Shown here one piece after another: positions 1-7,857 of a stretch of 64,000 bases of DNA (positions within the stretch are counted from its first letter, which is position 1; each line of letters opens with the position of its first letter). Source of the DNA: Corynebacterium riegelii (GTDB lineage Bacteria > Actinomycetota > Actinomycetes > Mycobacteriales > Mycobacteriaceae). A program made the position numbers and the translations under genes. Below the pieces are notes generated by a model that did not search any database, had not been told where the DNA came from, and was given only the letters and a program-made list of their open reading frames with translations. The stretch is from NCBI RefSeq assembly GCF_016728505.1, contig NZ_CP068159.1, positions 2,232,001 to 2,296,000 of the forward strand. Direction: 5' to 3'.

Positions 1-361
1 CCTTCTGCTTAGCCTGCTTCACCAGGTCCTTACGGCGCTCCTCCGTCAGCTGCGGGATGGTCACGCGGATCACGTGGCCGTCATCCGTCGGATTGACGCC
101 CAGGTCGGAGTTACGGATCGCGTCCTCAATCTCGCGCATAGTGGACGGGTCGAACGGCTTGATGATGAGCATGCGCGGCTCCGGCACCGAAACCGTTGCC
201 ATCTGGTTGATCGGCGTCGGCGCGCCGTAGAAGTCCGCCATAACGCCGTTGAACATGGCCGGGTTCGCACGTCCGGTGCGGATGGAAGCCAGCTCGCCGC
301 GGGTGTGCTCCACCGAAGCGGTCATTTTCTCTTCGGCGTTTAGCAGCACGTCATCAATCAT
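1..361 (-). CDS. frr: Ribosome recycling factor (3' end beyond window)
   Basis: Ribosome recycling factor, which with EF-G splits the post-termination ribosome. About 120 N-terminal residues are visible, starting [13 protein letters not shown], followed by the conserved stretches [18 protein letters not shown] and [18 protein letters not shown]. The C-terminal part lies outside the window. ATG at 361 is preceded by an AGGA Shine-Dalgarno 8 nt upstream. In most actinobacteria frr follows pyrH directly; here a plus-strand amidase gene sits between them, so frr must have its own promoter or depend on readthrough across about 1.1 kb. Confidence 0.96.
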   Translation of the reverse strand, partial: MIDDVLLNAEEKMTASVEHTRGELASIRTGRANPAMFNGVMADFYGAPTPINQMATVSVPEPRMLIIKPFDPSTMREIEDAIRNSDLGVNPTDDGHVIRVTIPQLTEERRKDLVKQAKQK

Positions 362-431
362 GGGTCAGTTCCTACCTTCATCGTCGTTTGAAAAACGTAA
401 CGCCCCCAAATCTACCAGCGCACCCCCGGCC

Positions 432-437
432 TACACT
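432..437 (+). promoter_or_regulatory. -10 box of leaderless amidase promoter
   Basis: TACACT fits the corynebacterial TANANT -10 consensus and lies 8 nt before ATG 446, placing the transcript start at or near the A of the start codon. There is no Shine-Dalgarno. Confidence 0.5.
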
Positions 438-445
438 TGCACACC

Positions 446-1513
446 ATGCACCACCCAGCGTTTGCGTCCATCGCCAACACCCCAATCCGTGGCACCCACG
501 GCGCTCGATTGGACGGATGGTCCATCCCCATCAAGTCATCCACCCCGGTTGTGGGGCTTCCTACTATCGACGGCTCACCGCACCGCACCTCCACCCCAAC
601 CGACCACGACCCGTTTGTTGCTTGGCTGTTGCGCCAGGGTGCGAGCGTGCCGGCAACCACACTGAGCTCAGAGTTAGGCGCAACGTGCTACGCGGAGCGT
701 CCCGATATGCCCGTGTTGGAATCCCCGGCGTATCCCGGCTGCACCCCCGGTGGGTCTTCTACGGGTGCAGGTGTGGCGGTGGCGCTGGGTTTAAGCCGGG
801 CAGCGCACGGCACGGATGCGGGTGGTTCGATTCGCGTTCCCGCCGCGGCATGCAACGTGGTCGGCTTCAAACTGGGTGGCAAATCGCTGTCGGCGCACGG
901 GATGCTGACCACCACCGTCAAAGACCAGATGGAGATCTTCGGGTGGACGCCTCCCCCGCCACGGCGCTTACGCATCGGTGTGCTGACCCGCGGCGTCTTC
1001 GCTGACCCGCAGGTGCAATCCTGGCGTTTGGATGCCGTGGATGAGGCCGCAGGTGTGCTCGACCGCTACCACGAAGTGGTGGCAATTGATCCGTACCCCG
1101 AGTCACGCGAAACCTACAGGCATTTCGGCACCATCATTAAGTCCTCATTCACCAACGCCGAGCCACTAGACAGCGACTACATTAGCTGGCTGCACGAGGA
1201 AGCACTTGCCCTAAGCCCTGAAGCCCGCGCCAACGCCTCCACCCATGTAGGCGTATTGCCGGAGCTGCTCGCACGCACTTGGGACGTAGACGTCGTGCTC
1301 TGCCCCACCCTTGCATTCGACCCGCCAAAACTCGGCACGTTTTCCGACATGAGCCCTGAAGACAGCTTCGAAGCCCAAACCGACTGGTCCCCCTGGTGTT
1401 CGGTGTTCAACATGCTGAAAACCCCCGCGATCGCCTTGGGGCCCGTCCACTTGGGCGCCCTCAACGTCACGGGGGCTGAGCTGCTTGAGCTCGCGGCGTT
1501 ATTACGCGACTAG
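446..1513 (+). CDS. Amidase signature family protein
   Basis: Amidase-signature hydrolase of 355 residues that would hydrolyse an amide with a Ser-cisSer-Lys triad; the substrate is unknown. The candidate catalytic Lys is near residue 30 (SIPIKSS), the glycine/serine motif [16 protein letters not shown] near residue 100, and the nucleophile motif [13 protein letters not shown] about 25 residues later. It is shorter than typical family members (about 450 residues), with a reduced C-terminal half. The start is set at ATG 446, 8 nt after a -10 box. It is convergent with pyrH and overlaps its 3' end by 12 nt. Its position between pyrH and frr suggests insertion into an old translation-gene cluster. 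Confidence 0.85.
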   Translation: MHHPAFASIANTPIRGTHGARLDGWSIPIKSSTPVVGLPTIDGSPHRTSTPTDHDPFVAWLLRQGASVPATTLSSELGATCYAERPDMPVLESPAYPGCTPGGSSTGAGVAVALGLSRAAHGTDAGGSIRVPAAACNVVGFKLGGKSLSAHGMLTTTVKDQMEIFGWTPPPPRRLRIGVLTRGVFADPQVQSWRLDAVDEAAGVLDRYHEVVAIDPYPESRETYRHFGTIIKSSFTNAEPLDSDYISWLHEEALALSPEARANASTHVGVLPELLARTWDVDVVLCPTLAFDPPKLGTFSDMSPEDSFEAQTDWSPWCSVFNMLKTPAIALGPVHLGALNVTGAELLELAALLRD

Positions 1514-2230
1514 CGTGCCTACCTGCTCACCGGCAACCGCACGTGCAATGTTGCCTTCCTGCAGCAGGTTGAACACCAGGATCGGCATGTTGTTGTCCAT
1601 GCACAGGCTAAACGCCGTAGCGTCTGCAACCTTCAGACCCTGCTCAATGACCTCGCGCGGGGTGATCTCAGAAAACAACTGCGCGTTCGGGTTCTCCCGC
1701 GGATCAGCGTCATACACACCATCCACAGCCTTGGCCATCAGCAGCACCTCGCAGCCGATCTCCAGCGCGCGCTGTGCTGCAGTGGTGTCCGTGGAGAAGT
1801 ACGGCATACCCATACCAGCGCCGAAGATGACCACGCGGCCCTTCTCCAGGTGGCGGGATGCACGCAGCGGCAGGTACGGCTCAGCCACCTGCGCCATGTT
1901 GATGGCAGTCTGCACACGGCAGTCCACGCCCTCCTGCTGCAAGAAGTCCTGCAACGCCAGGCAGTTCATCACCGTGCCCAGCATGCCCATGTAGTCCGAA
2001 CGTGCACGGTCCATGCCACGCTGCTGCAGCTGCGCGCCGCGGAAGAAGTTACCGCCACCAATCACAACCGCAACCTCAGTGCCGCCACGGGCAACCTCTG
2101 CAATCTGCTTGGCCACACTTTCAACCACGTCAGGGTCAATACCAACCTTGCCGCCGCCGAACATTTCACCACCCAGCTTCAGCATCACTCGCTTGTAGCC
2201 TGTGCGCACAGGTGCCGTGGCTTCGGTCAC
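1502..2230 (-). CDS. pyrH: UMP kinase
   Basis: Uridylate kinase, which phosphorylates UMP to UDP in pyrimidine nucleotide synthesis; cytosolic hexamer of the amino-acid kinase fold. The phosphate-binding N-terminus ([13 protein letters not shown]), [11 protein letters not shown] and the UMP/ATP region [16 protein letters not shown] are all present. At 242 residues it has normal family length. The open frame reaches 2266, but GTG 2230 is chosen because AAAGGAG lies about 9 nt before it. It diverges from the lipoprotein gene at 2306 and is separated from tsf by that gene. Confidence 0.95.
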   Translation of the reverse strand: MTEATAPVRTGYKRVMLKLGGEMFGGGKVGIDPDVVESVAKQIAEVARGGTEVAVVIGGGNFFRGAQLQQRGMDRARSDYMGMLGTVMNCLALQDFLQQEGVDCRVQTAINMAQVAEPYLPLRASRHLEKGRVVIFGAGMGMPYFSTDTTAAQRALEIGCEVLLMAKAVDGVYDADPRENPNAQLFSEITPREVIEQGLKVADATAFSLCMDNNMPILVFNLLQEGNIARAVAGEQVGTLVA

Positions 2231-2305
2231 GTTTGTCAACTCCTTTGAAAAGGGGGTCAGATACACTCGGCGACAATCTTACGCTGCCAGATCAAAAGGA
2301 CCCAG

Positions 2306-2725
2306 ATGCGCGCCAAACTCACCGCTACCGCACTCTCCTGTTTGCTGCTAACAGCCTGCGGCACACATGATTACCAACACGCGCTGCAGGACGCACTGTC
2401 AGAACACGGGGGTGACGCTTCTGTCACGCTGCACATCAGCGACGTTTATCCCAACGCAACGCAAGTCCTCCTTGTTTGCCCGTACGCGGGCCAGACGGCA
2501 AATGACATGCTTGGCCGTCACGTGTTTCGCAATTATGAGGACGCCAACGACGCCACCAATTGGGTGCTCGTCCAAAAACCCAACGGCAAAGTGTCAAAAA
2601 TTGCCATGGAACGATCCCAGGTCGACTTGTGTGGAGGCGACGCCGAGGCAGTGTTAGCGCTGAACCCAGATACGCAGATGGTGTTTGAGGCCCGGGATGG
2701 GGTGTGGGCGCTGAGACGTCGATAA
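2306..2725 (+). CDS. Small secreted lipoprotein, unknown function
   Basis: Predicted lipoprotein of 139 residues. A short basic N-terminus and hydrophobic segment end in the lipobox LLTAC, with Cys18 as the probable lipidation site. The mature part is soluble and contains two further cysteines (VLLVCPYAG and QVDLCGG) that could form a disulfide. ATG 2306 has AAAAGGA 5-6 nt upstream. It stands alone on the plus strand between pyrH and tsf. I do not recognise a domain; the anchor prediction is firm, the function is not. Confidence 0.75.
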   Translation: MRAKLTATALSCLLLTACGTHDYQHALQDALSEHGGDASVTLHISDVYPNATQVLLVCPYAGQTANDMLGRHVFRNYEDANDATNWVLVQKPNGKVSKIAMERSQVDLCGGDAEAVLALNPDTQMVFEARDGVWALRRR

Positions 2726-2727
2726 GC
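2718..2727 (+). repeat. Dispersed GTCGANAAGC copy, extended type
   Basis: Copy reading GACGTCGATAAGCAAAAAGC overlaps the end of the lipoprotein gene. It is one of 12 exact GTCGANAAGC decamers in the window and shares longer flanks with the copies near 6243 and 18867. Confidence 0.55.
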
Positions 2728-2761
2728 AAAAAGCCCCAAGCGAGCCTAGGACGCTTACGGC

Positions 2762-2785
2762 TGCAGCAATTCCCAAATTGCTGCA
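2762..2785 (+). terminator. Hairpin after lipoprotein gene
   Basis: Perfect 10-bp stem (TGCAGCAATT / AATTGCTGCA) with a 4-nt loop, 37 nt after the lipoprotein stop. It has no U-tract, so it may be a weak or factor-assisted terminator, or simply a structured spacer. The spacer contains no further gene. Confidence 0.45.
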
Positions 2786-2858
2786 TTCCAGACCCCATAC
2801 CCCCAGGTGGCGACATCATCTCCCCGGATTGCCTCATTGCGCAACGCCCCCACACAAG

Positions 2859-2884
2859 CAAAAAGCCCCAGGCGAACCTGGGGC
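2859..2884 (-). terminator. Intrinsic terminator of tsf
   Basis: On the minus strand an 8-bp stem GCCCCAGG / CCTGGGGC with loop TTCG is followed by TTTTTGC, 20 nt after the tsf stop. This is a classic rho-independent terminator. Confidence 0.88.
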
Positions 2885-2904
2885 ACATGCTGGGATGCTA
2901 AGGC

Positions 2905-3723
2905 TTAAGCCTGGCCAACCTCGAAGCGAACGAAGTCGGTGATCTCAATGCCAGCCTCATCAGCGATCTGCTTGACGGTCTTCTTGGAGTCAACCAGGGA
3001 CGGCTGATCCAGCAGGACAACGTCCTTGAAGAAGCCACCCATGCGGCCCTCAACGATCTTGGCAATAGCAGCCTCCGGCTTGCCCTCGTTGCGGGTGATC
3101 TCCTCCTGAACCGCACGCTCCTTCTCAATCACGTCAGCCGGGACGGACTCCTGGTTGAGGTAACGAGCCTTCATAGCAGCGATCTGCAGCGCAACCTGGT
3201 GAGCAGCCTCAGCGTTGTCACCGGTGTAAGCAACCAGCACACCAACAGCCGGCGGCAGGTCCGCAGCCTTCTGGTGCAGGTACTTCGCAACATTGTCGCC
3301 CTCAACGGTGGCAGCGCGGCGCAGCTCCAGCTTCTCGCCGATCTTGGCGGACATGCGCTCGAGCACCTCGTGCGCAGTCTCACCGTTGACGTCAGCCTTA
3401 GCCAGCTCCTCCTGGGAGTTAGCCTTCACCGCAGCGGCAGCCTCAGCGATCTGATCAGCCAGGTCCTTGAACTCCTGGTTCTTAGCCACGAAGTCGGTCT
3501 CAGAGTTGATCTCAACGATGGTGTTGCCGGAAACAGCAACCAGGCCCTCGAGAGCGTTGCGCTCAGCGCGCTTGCCCACGTCCTTCGCACCCTTGATGCG
3601 CAGGGCCTCAACGGCCTTCTCAAAGTCGCCGCCAGCCTCTTCCAGGGCCTTCTTGCAGTCCAGCATGCCGGAGCCAGTGGTCTCACGAAGCTTCTTTACG
3701 TCTGCAGCAGTGTAGTTCGCCAT
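2905..3723 (-). CDS. tsf: Elongation factor Ts
   Basis: Nucleotide exchange factor that reloads EF-Tu with GTP. Of 272 residues, the N-terminal UBA-like domain begins [20 protein letters not shown]; the EF-Tu contact motif [11 protein letters not shown] follows near residue 80, and the two core subdomains continue to the end. ATG 3723 is preceded by GAGGAGG. It follows rpsB on the same strand with a 210-nt gap containing a weak hairpin, and ends at a strong terminator. Confidence 0.97.
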   Translation of the reverse strand: MANYTAADVKKLRETTGSGMLDCKKALEEAGGDFEKAVEALRIKGAKDVGKRAERNALEGLVAVSGNTIVEINSETDFVAKNQEFKDLADQIAEAAAAVKANSQEELAKADVNGETAHEVLERMSAKIGEKLELRRAATVEGDNVAKYLHQKAADLPPAVGVLVAYTGDNAEAAHQVALQIAAMKARYLNQESVPADVIEKERAVQEEITRNEGKPEAAIAKIVEGRMGGFFKDVVLLDQPSLVDSKKTVKQIADEAGIEITDFVRFEVGQA

Positions 3724-3867
3724 GTGGCGATTCCTCCTCTAAATCGGGGAAAGGTGTTTAACGTTAGAAAGATTAGCCGAACTGTGTTTGTTCGGCAGCG
3801 AAGGGTCCGGAGGGGCAAGGCGCGCGCCGCACCCAACCGGAATTGACACCCGTCACTTACGCACGAA

Positions 3868-3896
3868 ATCCCCGCGCACAATGCGTACGCGGGGAT
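3868..3896 (-). terminator. Weak terminator or attenuator between rpsB and tsf
   Basis: Perfect 9-bp stem ATCCCCGCG / CGCGGGGAT with an 11-nt loop, about 40 nt after rpsB. Only three Ts follow, so partial termination that adjusts tsf relative to rpsB is more likely than full stopping. Confidence 0.5.
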
Positions 3897-3933
3897 CCCT
3901 CATGCGGCACACGCGGTGTGCGTCACGGCAAAT

Positions 3934-4851
3934 TTATGCCTTGTCAGCTTCAGCCTGCTCAGCAGCGCGGACAGCTGCCGGCTGCTCAACCTCTGCAACT
4001 TCCTGCGGAGCAGCGGTCTCTGCGGCAACAGCGGCCTTAGCGGCATCAGCTGCGGAAACCTCGTCGGATGCAGCAGCCTGTGCGGCAGCCTCAGCAGCCT
4101 CAGCCTGCATCTTCGCATCGGTGTCGCCTGCAGCATCACGTGCGGCAGCCAGCTGGCGCTCCTCGCGCTGCTTCTTGCCCTCGATGACAGCCTCGCCCAC
4201 AACGTGGGTGAGCAGCTTCACAGCGCCGATAGCGTCGTCGTTGCCCGGGATCGGGAAGTCAACCTCATCCGGATCGCAGTTGGTGTCCAGGATGGCAACA
4301 ACCGGGATGCGCAGCTTCTTCGCCTCGGAGATGGCGATGTGCTCCTTGTTGGTGTCCACAATCCACAGTGCGGACGGAGCCTTGGTCATCTCGGAGATGC
4401 CGCCGAGGACGCGCTCCAGCTTGGTGCGCTCACGATTAAGCATCAGGACTTCCTTCTTGCCGCGGCCTGCGTAGCCGTTCTCAGCTGCGTCCATTGCCTG
4501 CAGTTCCTTCATGCGGGCAATACGCTTGGACACGGTCTGGAAGTTGGTGAGCATGCCACCGAGCCAACGGTGGGTGACGTACGGCATGCCAACGCGCTCA
4601 GCCTCTTCGCGGATCGGCTCCTGCGCCTGCTTCTTGGTGCCAACGAACAGGATGGTGCCGCCGTGTGCGACGGTCTCCTTCACAAACTCGTAAGCCTCAT
4701 CGATGTAGGTCAGCGACTGCTGCAGATCGATGATGTAGATGCCGTTGCGGTCGGTGAAGATGAAGCGACGCATCTTCGGGTTCCAGCGACGAGTCTGGTG
4801 GCCAAAGTGCACACCAGCGTCGAGGAGTTCGCGCATGGTTACAACTGCCAT
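3934..4851 (-). CDS. rpsB: 30S ribosomal protein S2
   Basis: Small-subunit protein S2. The start [22 protein letters not shown] and the core ([18 protein letters not shown]) are canonical. At 305 residues it is longer than the usual 240-270 because of an Ala/Glu/Gln-rich C-terminal tail of roughly 50 residues. The frame runs on to 5037, but ATG 4851 is chosen because of AAGGAG 9-10 nt upstream and the conserved N-terminus. First gene of the rpsB-tsf pair. Confidence 0.96.
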   Translation of the reverse strand: MAVVTMRELLDAGVHFGHQTRRWNPKMRRFIFTDRNGIYIIDLQQSLTYIDEAYEFVKETVAHGGTILFVGTKKQAQEPIREEAERVGMPYVTHRWLGGMLTNFQTVSKRIARMKELQAMDAAENGYAGRGKKEVLMLNRERTKLERVLGGISEMTKAPSALWIVDTNKEHIAISEAKKLRIPVVAILDTNCDPDEVDFPIPGNDDAIGAVKLLTHVVGEAVIEGKKQREERQLAAARDAAGDTDAKMQAEAAEAAAQAAASDEVSAADAAKAAVAAETAAPQEVAEVEQPAAVRAAEQAEADKA

Positions 4852-5161
4852 GGGAATGATCTCCTTCGGAGAAAAGTAGTTTCGGTTTACGTACGTGGTC
4901 AGCGTTGTGCGGGTTTTTATCCCGCACCCTGGCACCGGACTAACTCTGCACCCCTTGACGAGGGACCGTTGCTGAGCTGGCCTTATTCGGCGCGCGAAGT
5001 CAATCTTGTTACAGACTGCCCGCATAACAATACTCACGTGCTGCGCAATTACCTAATTGAGCTGCAGCATCCGGTGGCATCGACTCCCTCGCCGAGTGCC
5101 CCGTCCATAAAGTCTTAAGAAACCACTAGCGCGCCCGGCAGTTTTGTGGTGAGGTATCTGC
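4852..5161. other. Divergent rpsB / M23 peptidase intergenic region
   Basis: A 310-nt non-coding stretch that should hold both promoters. It contains a perfect 6-2-6 inverted repeat (CAATTA CC TAATTG, 5046-5059) and, within the probable rpsB leader, a small GCGGG/CCCGC hairpin around 4908-4924. I could not assign -35/-10 pairs with confidence. Confidence 0.6.
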
Positions 5162-5734
5162 ATGGGGATTACGGGGATTTCTTTCAAGCTTTCTGGTCAC
5201 ATTTCTACGCGTGCAACACTCACCGCATGGGCGGTCGCACTCGCTTGCATATGCAGCCAGCCGTATGCCACAGCCTGGGTGGATCCGACAACCGGCAAGG
5301 ACTACGCCACCCATGTGACGCGCCCAGCGGATATTCCGAAGCGCAATTGGCTGCCCGGCCACCGCGGTGTTGACCTGTACTTGCAGCCCGGCGCGCCGGT
5401 GTTGGCGGCGGAGGCTGGCACGGTGGCGTTTGTGGGCAATGTGGCGGGCACACCGATCGTGTCGGTGGATCATGCGCCGTCGGCGAGGTTTCCGGAGGGG
5501 ATTCGCACGACGTATCAGCCGGTGCGTGCCAGTGTTACGGTTGGTGATGAGGTTGCTGAGGGCCAAGTCATTGGGGTTTTGGCGCGTGCAACGAGCCGCT
5601 TTGCCGGTGAGCACGACGGGTTGCATTGGGGTGCGAAGACGGGGCCGGATACCTACATTGATCCGTTGACGTTGTTGGAGCCGCCGAAGATTCGGCTCAA
5701 GCCGGTTGAGCGCGCAGCACGGGTTAGGCGTTAG
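5162..5734 (+). CDS. Secreted M23-family peptidase-like protein
   Basis: Exported LytM/M23-fold protein of 190 residues, probably acting on peptidoglycan or regulating a hydrolase. An N-terminal signal segment (about residues 17-39) is followed by the M23 domain: the zinc-ligand motif HRGVD gives His67 and Asp71, and GLHWG gives His155. The usual HxH motif would place a catalytic His at 153, but Gly is found there, so activity is uncertain. Start ATG 5162 has GAGG 7 nt upstream. Its stop overlaps the xerC stop (convergent). Confidence 0.85.
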   Translation: MGITGISFKLSGHISTRATLTAWAVALACICSQPYATAWVDPTTGKDYATHVTRPADIPKRNWLPGHRGVDLYLQPGAPVLAAEAGTVAFVGNVAGTPIVSVDHAPSARFPEGIRTTYQPVRASVTVGDEVAEGQVIGVLARATSRFAGEHDGLHWGAKTGPDTYIDPLTLLEPPKIRLKPVERAARVRR

Positions 5735-6669
5735 GCGCGTGGGTGGGCTTGGTCGTAGACGTTTTTGAGCCGCTGTGCGGATACGTGTGTGTAGATCTGG
5801 GTGGTTTGCAGGCTGGCGTGCCCGAGGAGTTCTTGCACCACGCGTAGGTCTGCCCCGCCTTCAAGCAGGTGTGTGGCAGCGGAGTGGCGTAGGGAGTGCG
5901 GCGTAATGTCACTTGCACCTGCGTTGTCTGCGGCGCGTTCCACCACGCGACGTACCTGCCGCTGGTCGATGCGTTTGCCTCGGCTGCCCACAAACAAGGC
6001 GTCGCCGGCATCCTCATGTGCTAGTTCGGCGCGCCCGTGGTTGAGCCAGTCGCGCACCGCCCGGCTTGCTTGTTCCCCGAACGGCACCATGCGTTGCTTG
6101 TTGCCTTTGCCGGTGACTTTGGCCAGGCCCCTATTGAGGTCCACATCGCCTACGTCCAGCCCGGTGAGCTCGCCGACACGCATGCCAGTGGCATACAGCA
6201 GCTCCAGCATCGCCGCATCCCTCAACATTTCAGGAGCTTTTTGCTTATCGACGCCCCCGCCATCGCCCCCAACGCCCTCCCCCCGATCCTGCTGTTCCAC
6301 CTGTTCCACCTGTTCCAGCATGCTCGCTGCTGTCTCTGCGCGCAGTACAGCCGGCAGCGGGCGTGTGATCTTCGGCGTGACCAGGCGCGCCGCCACATCC
6401 GTGTCAATATGGCCTTGTTTGTACGCCCACGTAGAGAACGCGCGTACGGCTGCAGTGCGCCGGGCCAGGGTGGAGCGGGCTTTGCCTTGCGCGACGGCGT
6501 CCGCAAGCCACAAGCGCAGATTGTCCAGCGTGAACTGCGCAAACGTGTCAATCCGGCCCTGCAGCAGCGCTAAGTCTGCGCGGTAGCCGCGGACGGTGTT
6601 TGCGGAGCGGCCCTGCACAAGCGTGGCGTATTCCGCGAAATCCTCTACCGCGGCTTGGAGTTGACTCAT
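5731..6669 (-). CDS. xerC: Tyrosine recombinase XerC
   Basis: Site-specific recombinase resolving chromosome dimers at dif. Of 312 residues, the N-terminal SAM-like core-binding domain spans about 1-90 and the catalytic domain from about 105. The full active set is visible: Arg164, Lys188, His258, Arg261, His284 and nucleophile Tyr293. Residues about 119-147, between the first catalytic-domain helices, form a low-complexity Gly/Glu/Gln insertion that includes the dispersed repeat (GVDKQK). ATG 6669 lies 8 nt after a TACACT -10 box. XerC rather than XerD is inferred from the position beside dprA and rpsB. Confidence 0.9.
   Translation of the reverse strand: MSQLQAAVEDFAEYATLVQGRSANTVRGYRADLALLQGRIDTFAQFTLDNLRLWLADAVAQGKARSTLARRTAAVRAFSTWAYKQGHIDTDVAARLVTPKITRPLPAVLRAETAASMLEQVEQVEQQDRGEGVGGDGGGVDKQKAPEMLRDAAMLELLYATGMRVGELTGLDVGDVDLNRGLAKVTGKGNKQRMVPFGEQASRAVRDWLNHGRAELAHEDAGDALFVGSRGKRIDQRQVRRVVERAADNAGASDITPHSLRHSAATHLLEGGADLRVVQELLGHASLQTTQIYTHVSAQRLKNVYDQAHPRA
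6243..6252 (-). repeat. Dispersed GTCGANAAGC copy inside xerC
   Basis: The minus strand reads GGCGTCGATAAGCAAAAAGC, then TCCTG, encoding GVDKQKAP in the xerC insertion. It is almost identical over more than 20 nt to the copy at 50779-50788 in the uvrA2-like gene and to the 2718 copy beside the lipoprotein stop. Confidence 0.6.
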
Positions 6670-6677
6670 GTAACGGC

Positions 6678-6683
6678 AGTGTA
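6678..6683 (-). promoter_or_regulatory. -10 box of leaderless xerC promoter
   Basis: TACACT on the minus strand, 8 nt before ATG 6669. It lies in the 30-nt gap after dprA, giving xerC its own start. Confidence 0.45.
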
Positions 6684-6699
6684 GTCGCTTAGTGCCTCG

Positions 6700-7857
6700 T
6701 CACTTCTTGTCAAGCTCAACCCGGCGCCACAGGCGGCCTTCCCTGCGCACAAGGTTGCGGCTTTCCAGCTCCATGAGCAGGTGCACCGTCAGCCCCACCG
6801 CCATGCCGGCAACTTCGGCCACTTGCTCGGCGGTTCTCGCACCAACGGACGGCAACGGCAGCGAGTCATAGACCTGCAACTCATTGCGCGACAGGCGCTG
6901 GATGGGTGTTGGCTCATAGAGATCGTCCAACTTCAGCTGCATGTCTTCTTCACCAACCGTGCTGAGCAGCTCATGGATGTGGTCGGCGCTTAAGACCATG
7001 GTGGCTTGCTCCTTCGCAATGGCCAGGTTGGTGCCTAGGCAGGCTTTCTCCATGATGGAGCCCGGCACCGCCATCGCCTGCCGGTTAAAGGTGTGAAGCC
7101 AGTTCAAGGTGTTTAATGCCCCGGAGCGATAGCCCGCCTCCACCACCACGCTGCCTTGCGACAACGCTGCGATCAGCCGGTTTCGCGTCAGGAACCGATG
7201 CCTATCAGGGGTAACACCCGGCGGGTATTCGCTGATCATGGCGCCGCCCTGGCTGGTCACGCGCTGAAACAGGCGCTCGTTTGGCCGCGGGTAGGTCACC
7301 CCGGCGCCAAAGGCCGTAATCACCACGGTTGGCGTCGCATTCGCAAGGGCCGTGTCATGCGCCACCGTATCCACGCCTGCGGCCCCGCCAGAGACAATCG
7401 TGTACTGGTGTTTCGCAAGACCGGCTACCAGGTTCGCGGTTGCCTTTTGTCCCTCGTGGCTCGGCGCGCGCGTACCAACCACACCAACGGACTGCGCAAA
7501 CAACGCTGGCAGGTTCTGCTGCCCTTTCACCCACAACGCGTGCGGCGGGCACGCGCCTTTCTCAAGCGCCGTCAGCGTGTCAAAGCTTGCTGAAATCGCC
7601 GCGCTTGGCCAGTTCGGCGAATCGGGCGTGATCAGGCTAAAGCCGAGATCCGCAGCCTTGGCCAGGTCCTCTTCGGGCACTGACCGCGCGTACCTGGCTT
7701 CCGTGGCGCCTGCCAAGCCTCCTAGCCAGCTCGCCCGTGTGCGCACACCGTTGGCAATTTCATCGGCATCCCGCCCGGCGCGCAACAGGGCCTGGAGGTG
7801 CTGGTTGGGCCCCTCAATTACGCGTGAGAGGTACGCCCATGAGGTCAACGCGCTCAT
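6700..7857 (-). CDS. dprA: DNA processing protein DprA
   Basis: Single-strand DNA-binding protein that loads RecA in transformation and recombination. Of 385 residues, the Rossmann-like domain includes VGVVGTRAPSHEGQK and the ssDNA-binding loop IVSGGAAGVDTVAH, then a TRNRLIAALSQGSVVVEAG segment. A C-terminal winged helix ends in RRVELDKK. It overlaps comM by 4 nt (ATGA-type coupling), so yraN-comM-dprA looks like one operon. The start MSALTSWAYLSRV is supported by the coupling. Confidence 0.94.
   Translation of the reverse strand: MSALTSWAYLSRVIEGPNQHLQALLRAGRDADEIANGVRTRASWLGGLAGATEARYARSVPEEDLAKAADLGFSLITPDSPNWPSAAISASFDTLTALEKGACPPHALWVKGQQNLPALFAQSVGVVGTRAPSHEGQKATANLVAGLAKHQYTIVSGGAAGVDTVAHDTALANATPTVVITAFGAGVTYPRPNERLFQRVTSQGGAMISEYPPGVTPDRHRFLTRNRLIAALSQGSVVVEAGYRSGALNTLNWLHTFNRQAMAVPGSIMEKACLGTNLAIAKEQATMVLSADHIHELLSTVGEEDMQLKLDDLYEPTPIQRLSRNELQVYDSLPLPSVGARTAEQVAEVAGMAVGLTVHLLMELESRNLVRREGRLWRRVELDKK

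Noticed and set aside
3916..5118. 400-codon plus-strand open frame opposite rpsB
   Set aside because: It is antisense to rpsB, with Cys/Leu/Ser-rich composition typical of a reverse-complement shadow; no start signal or family match.
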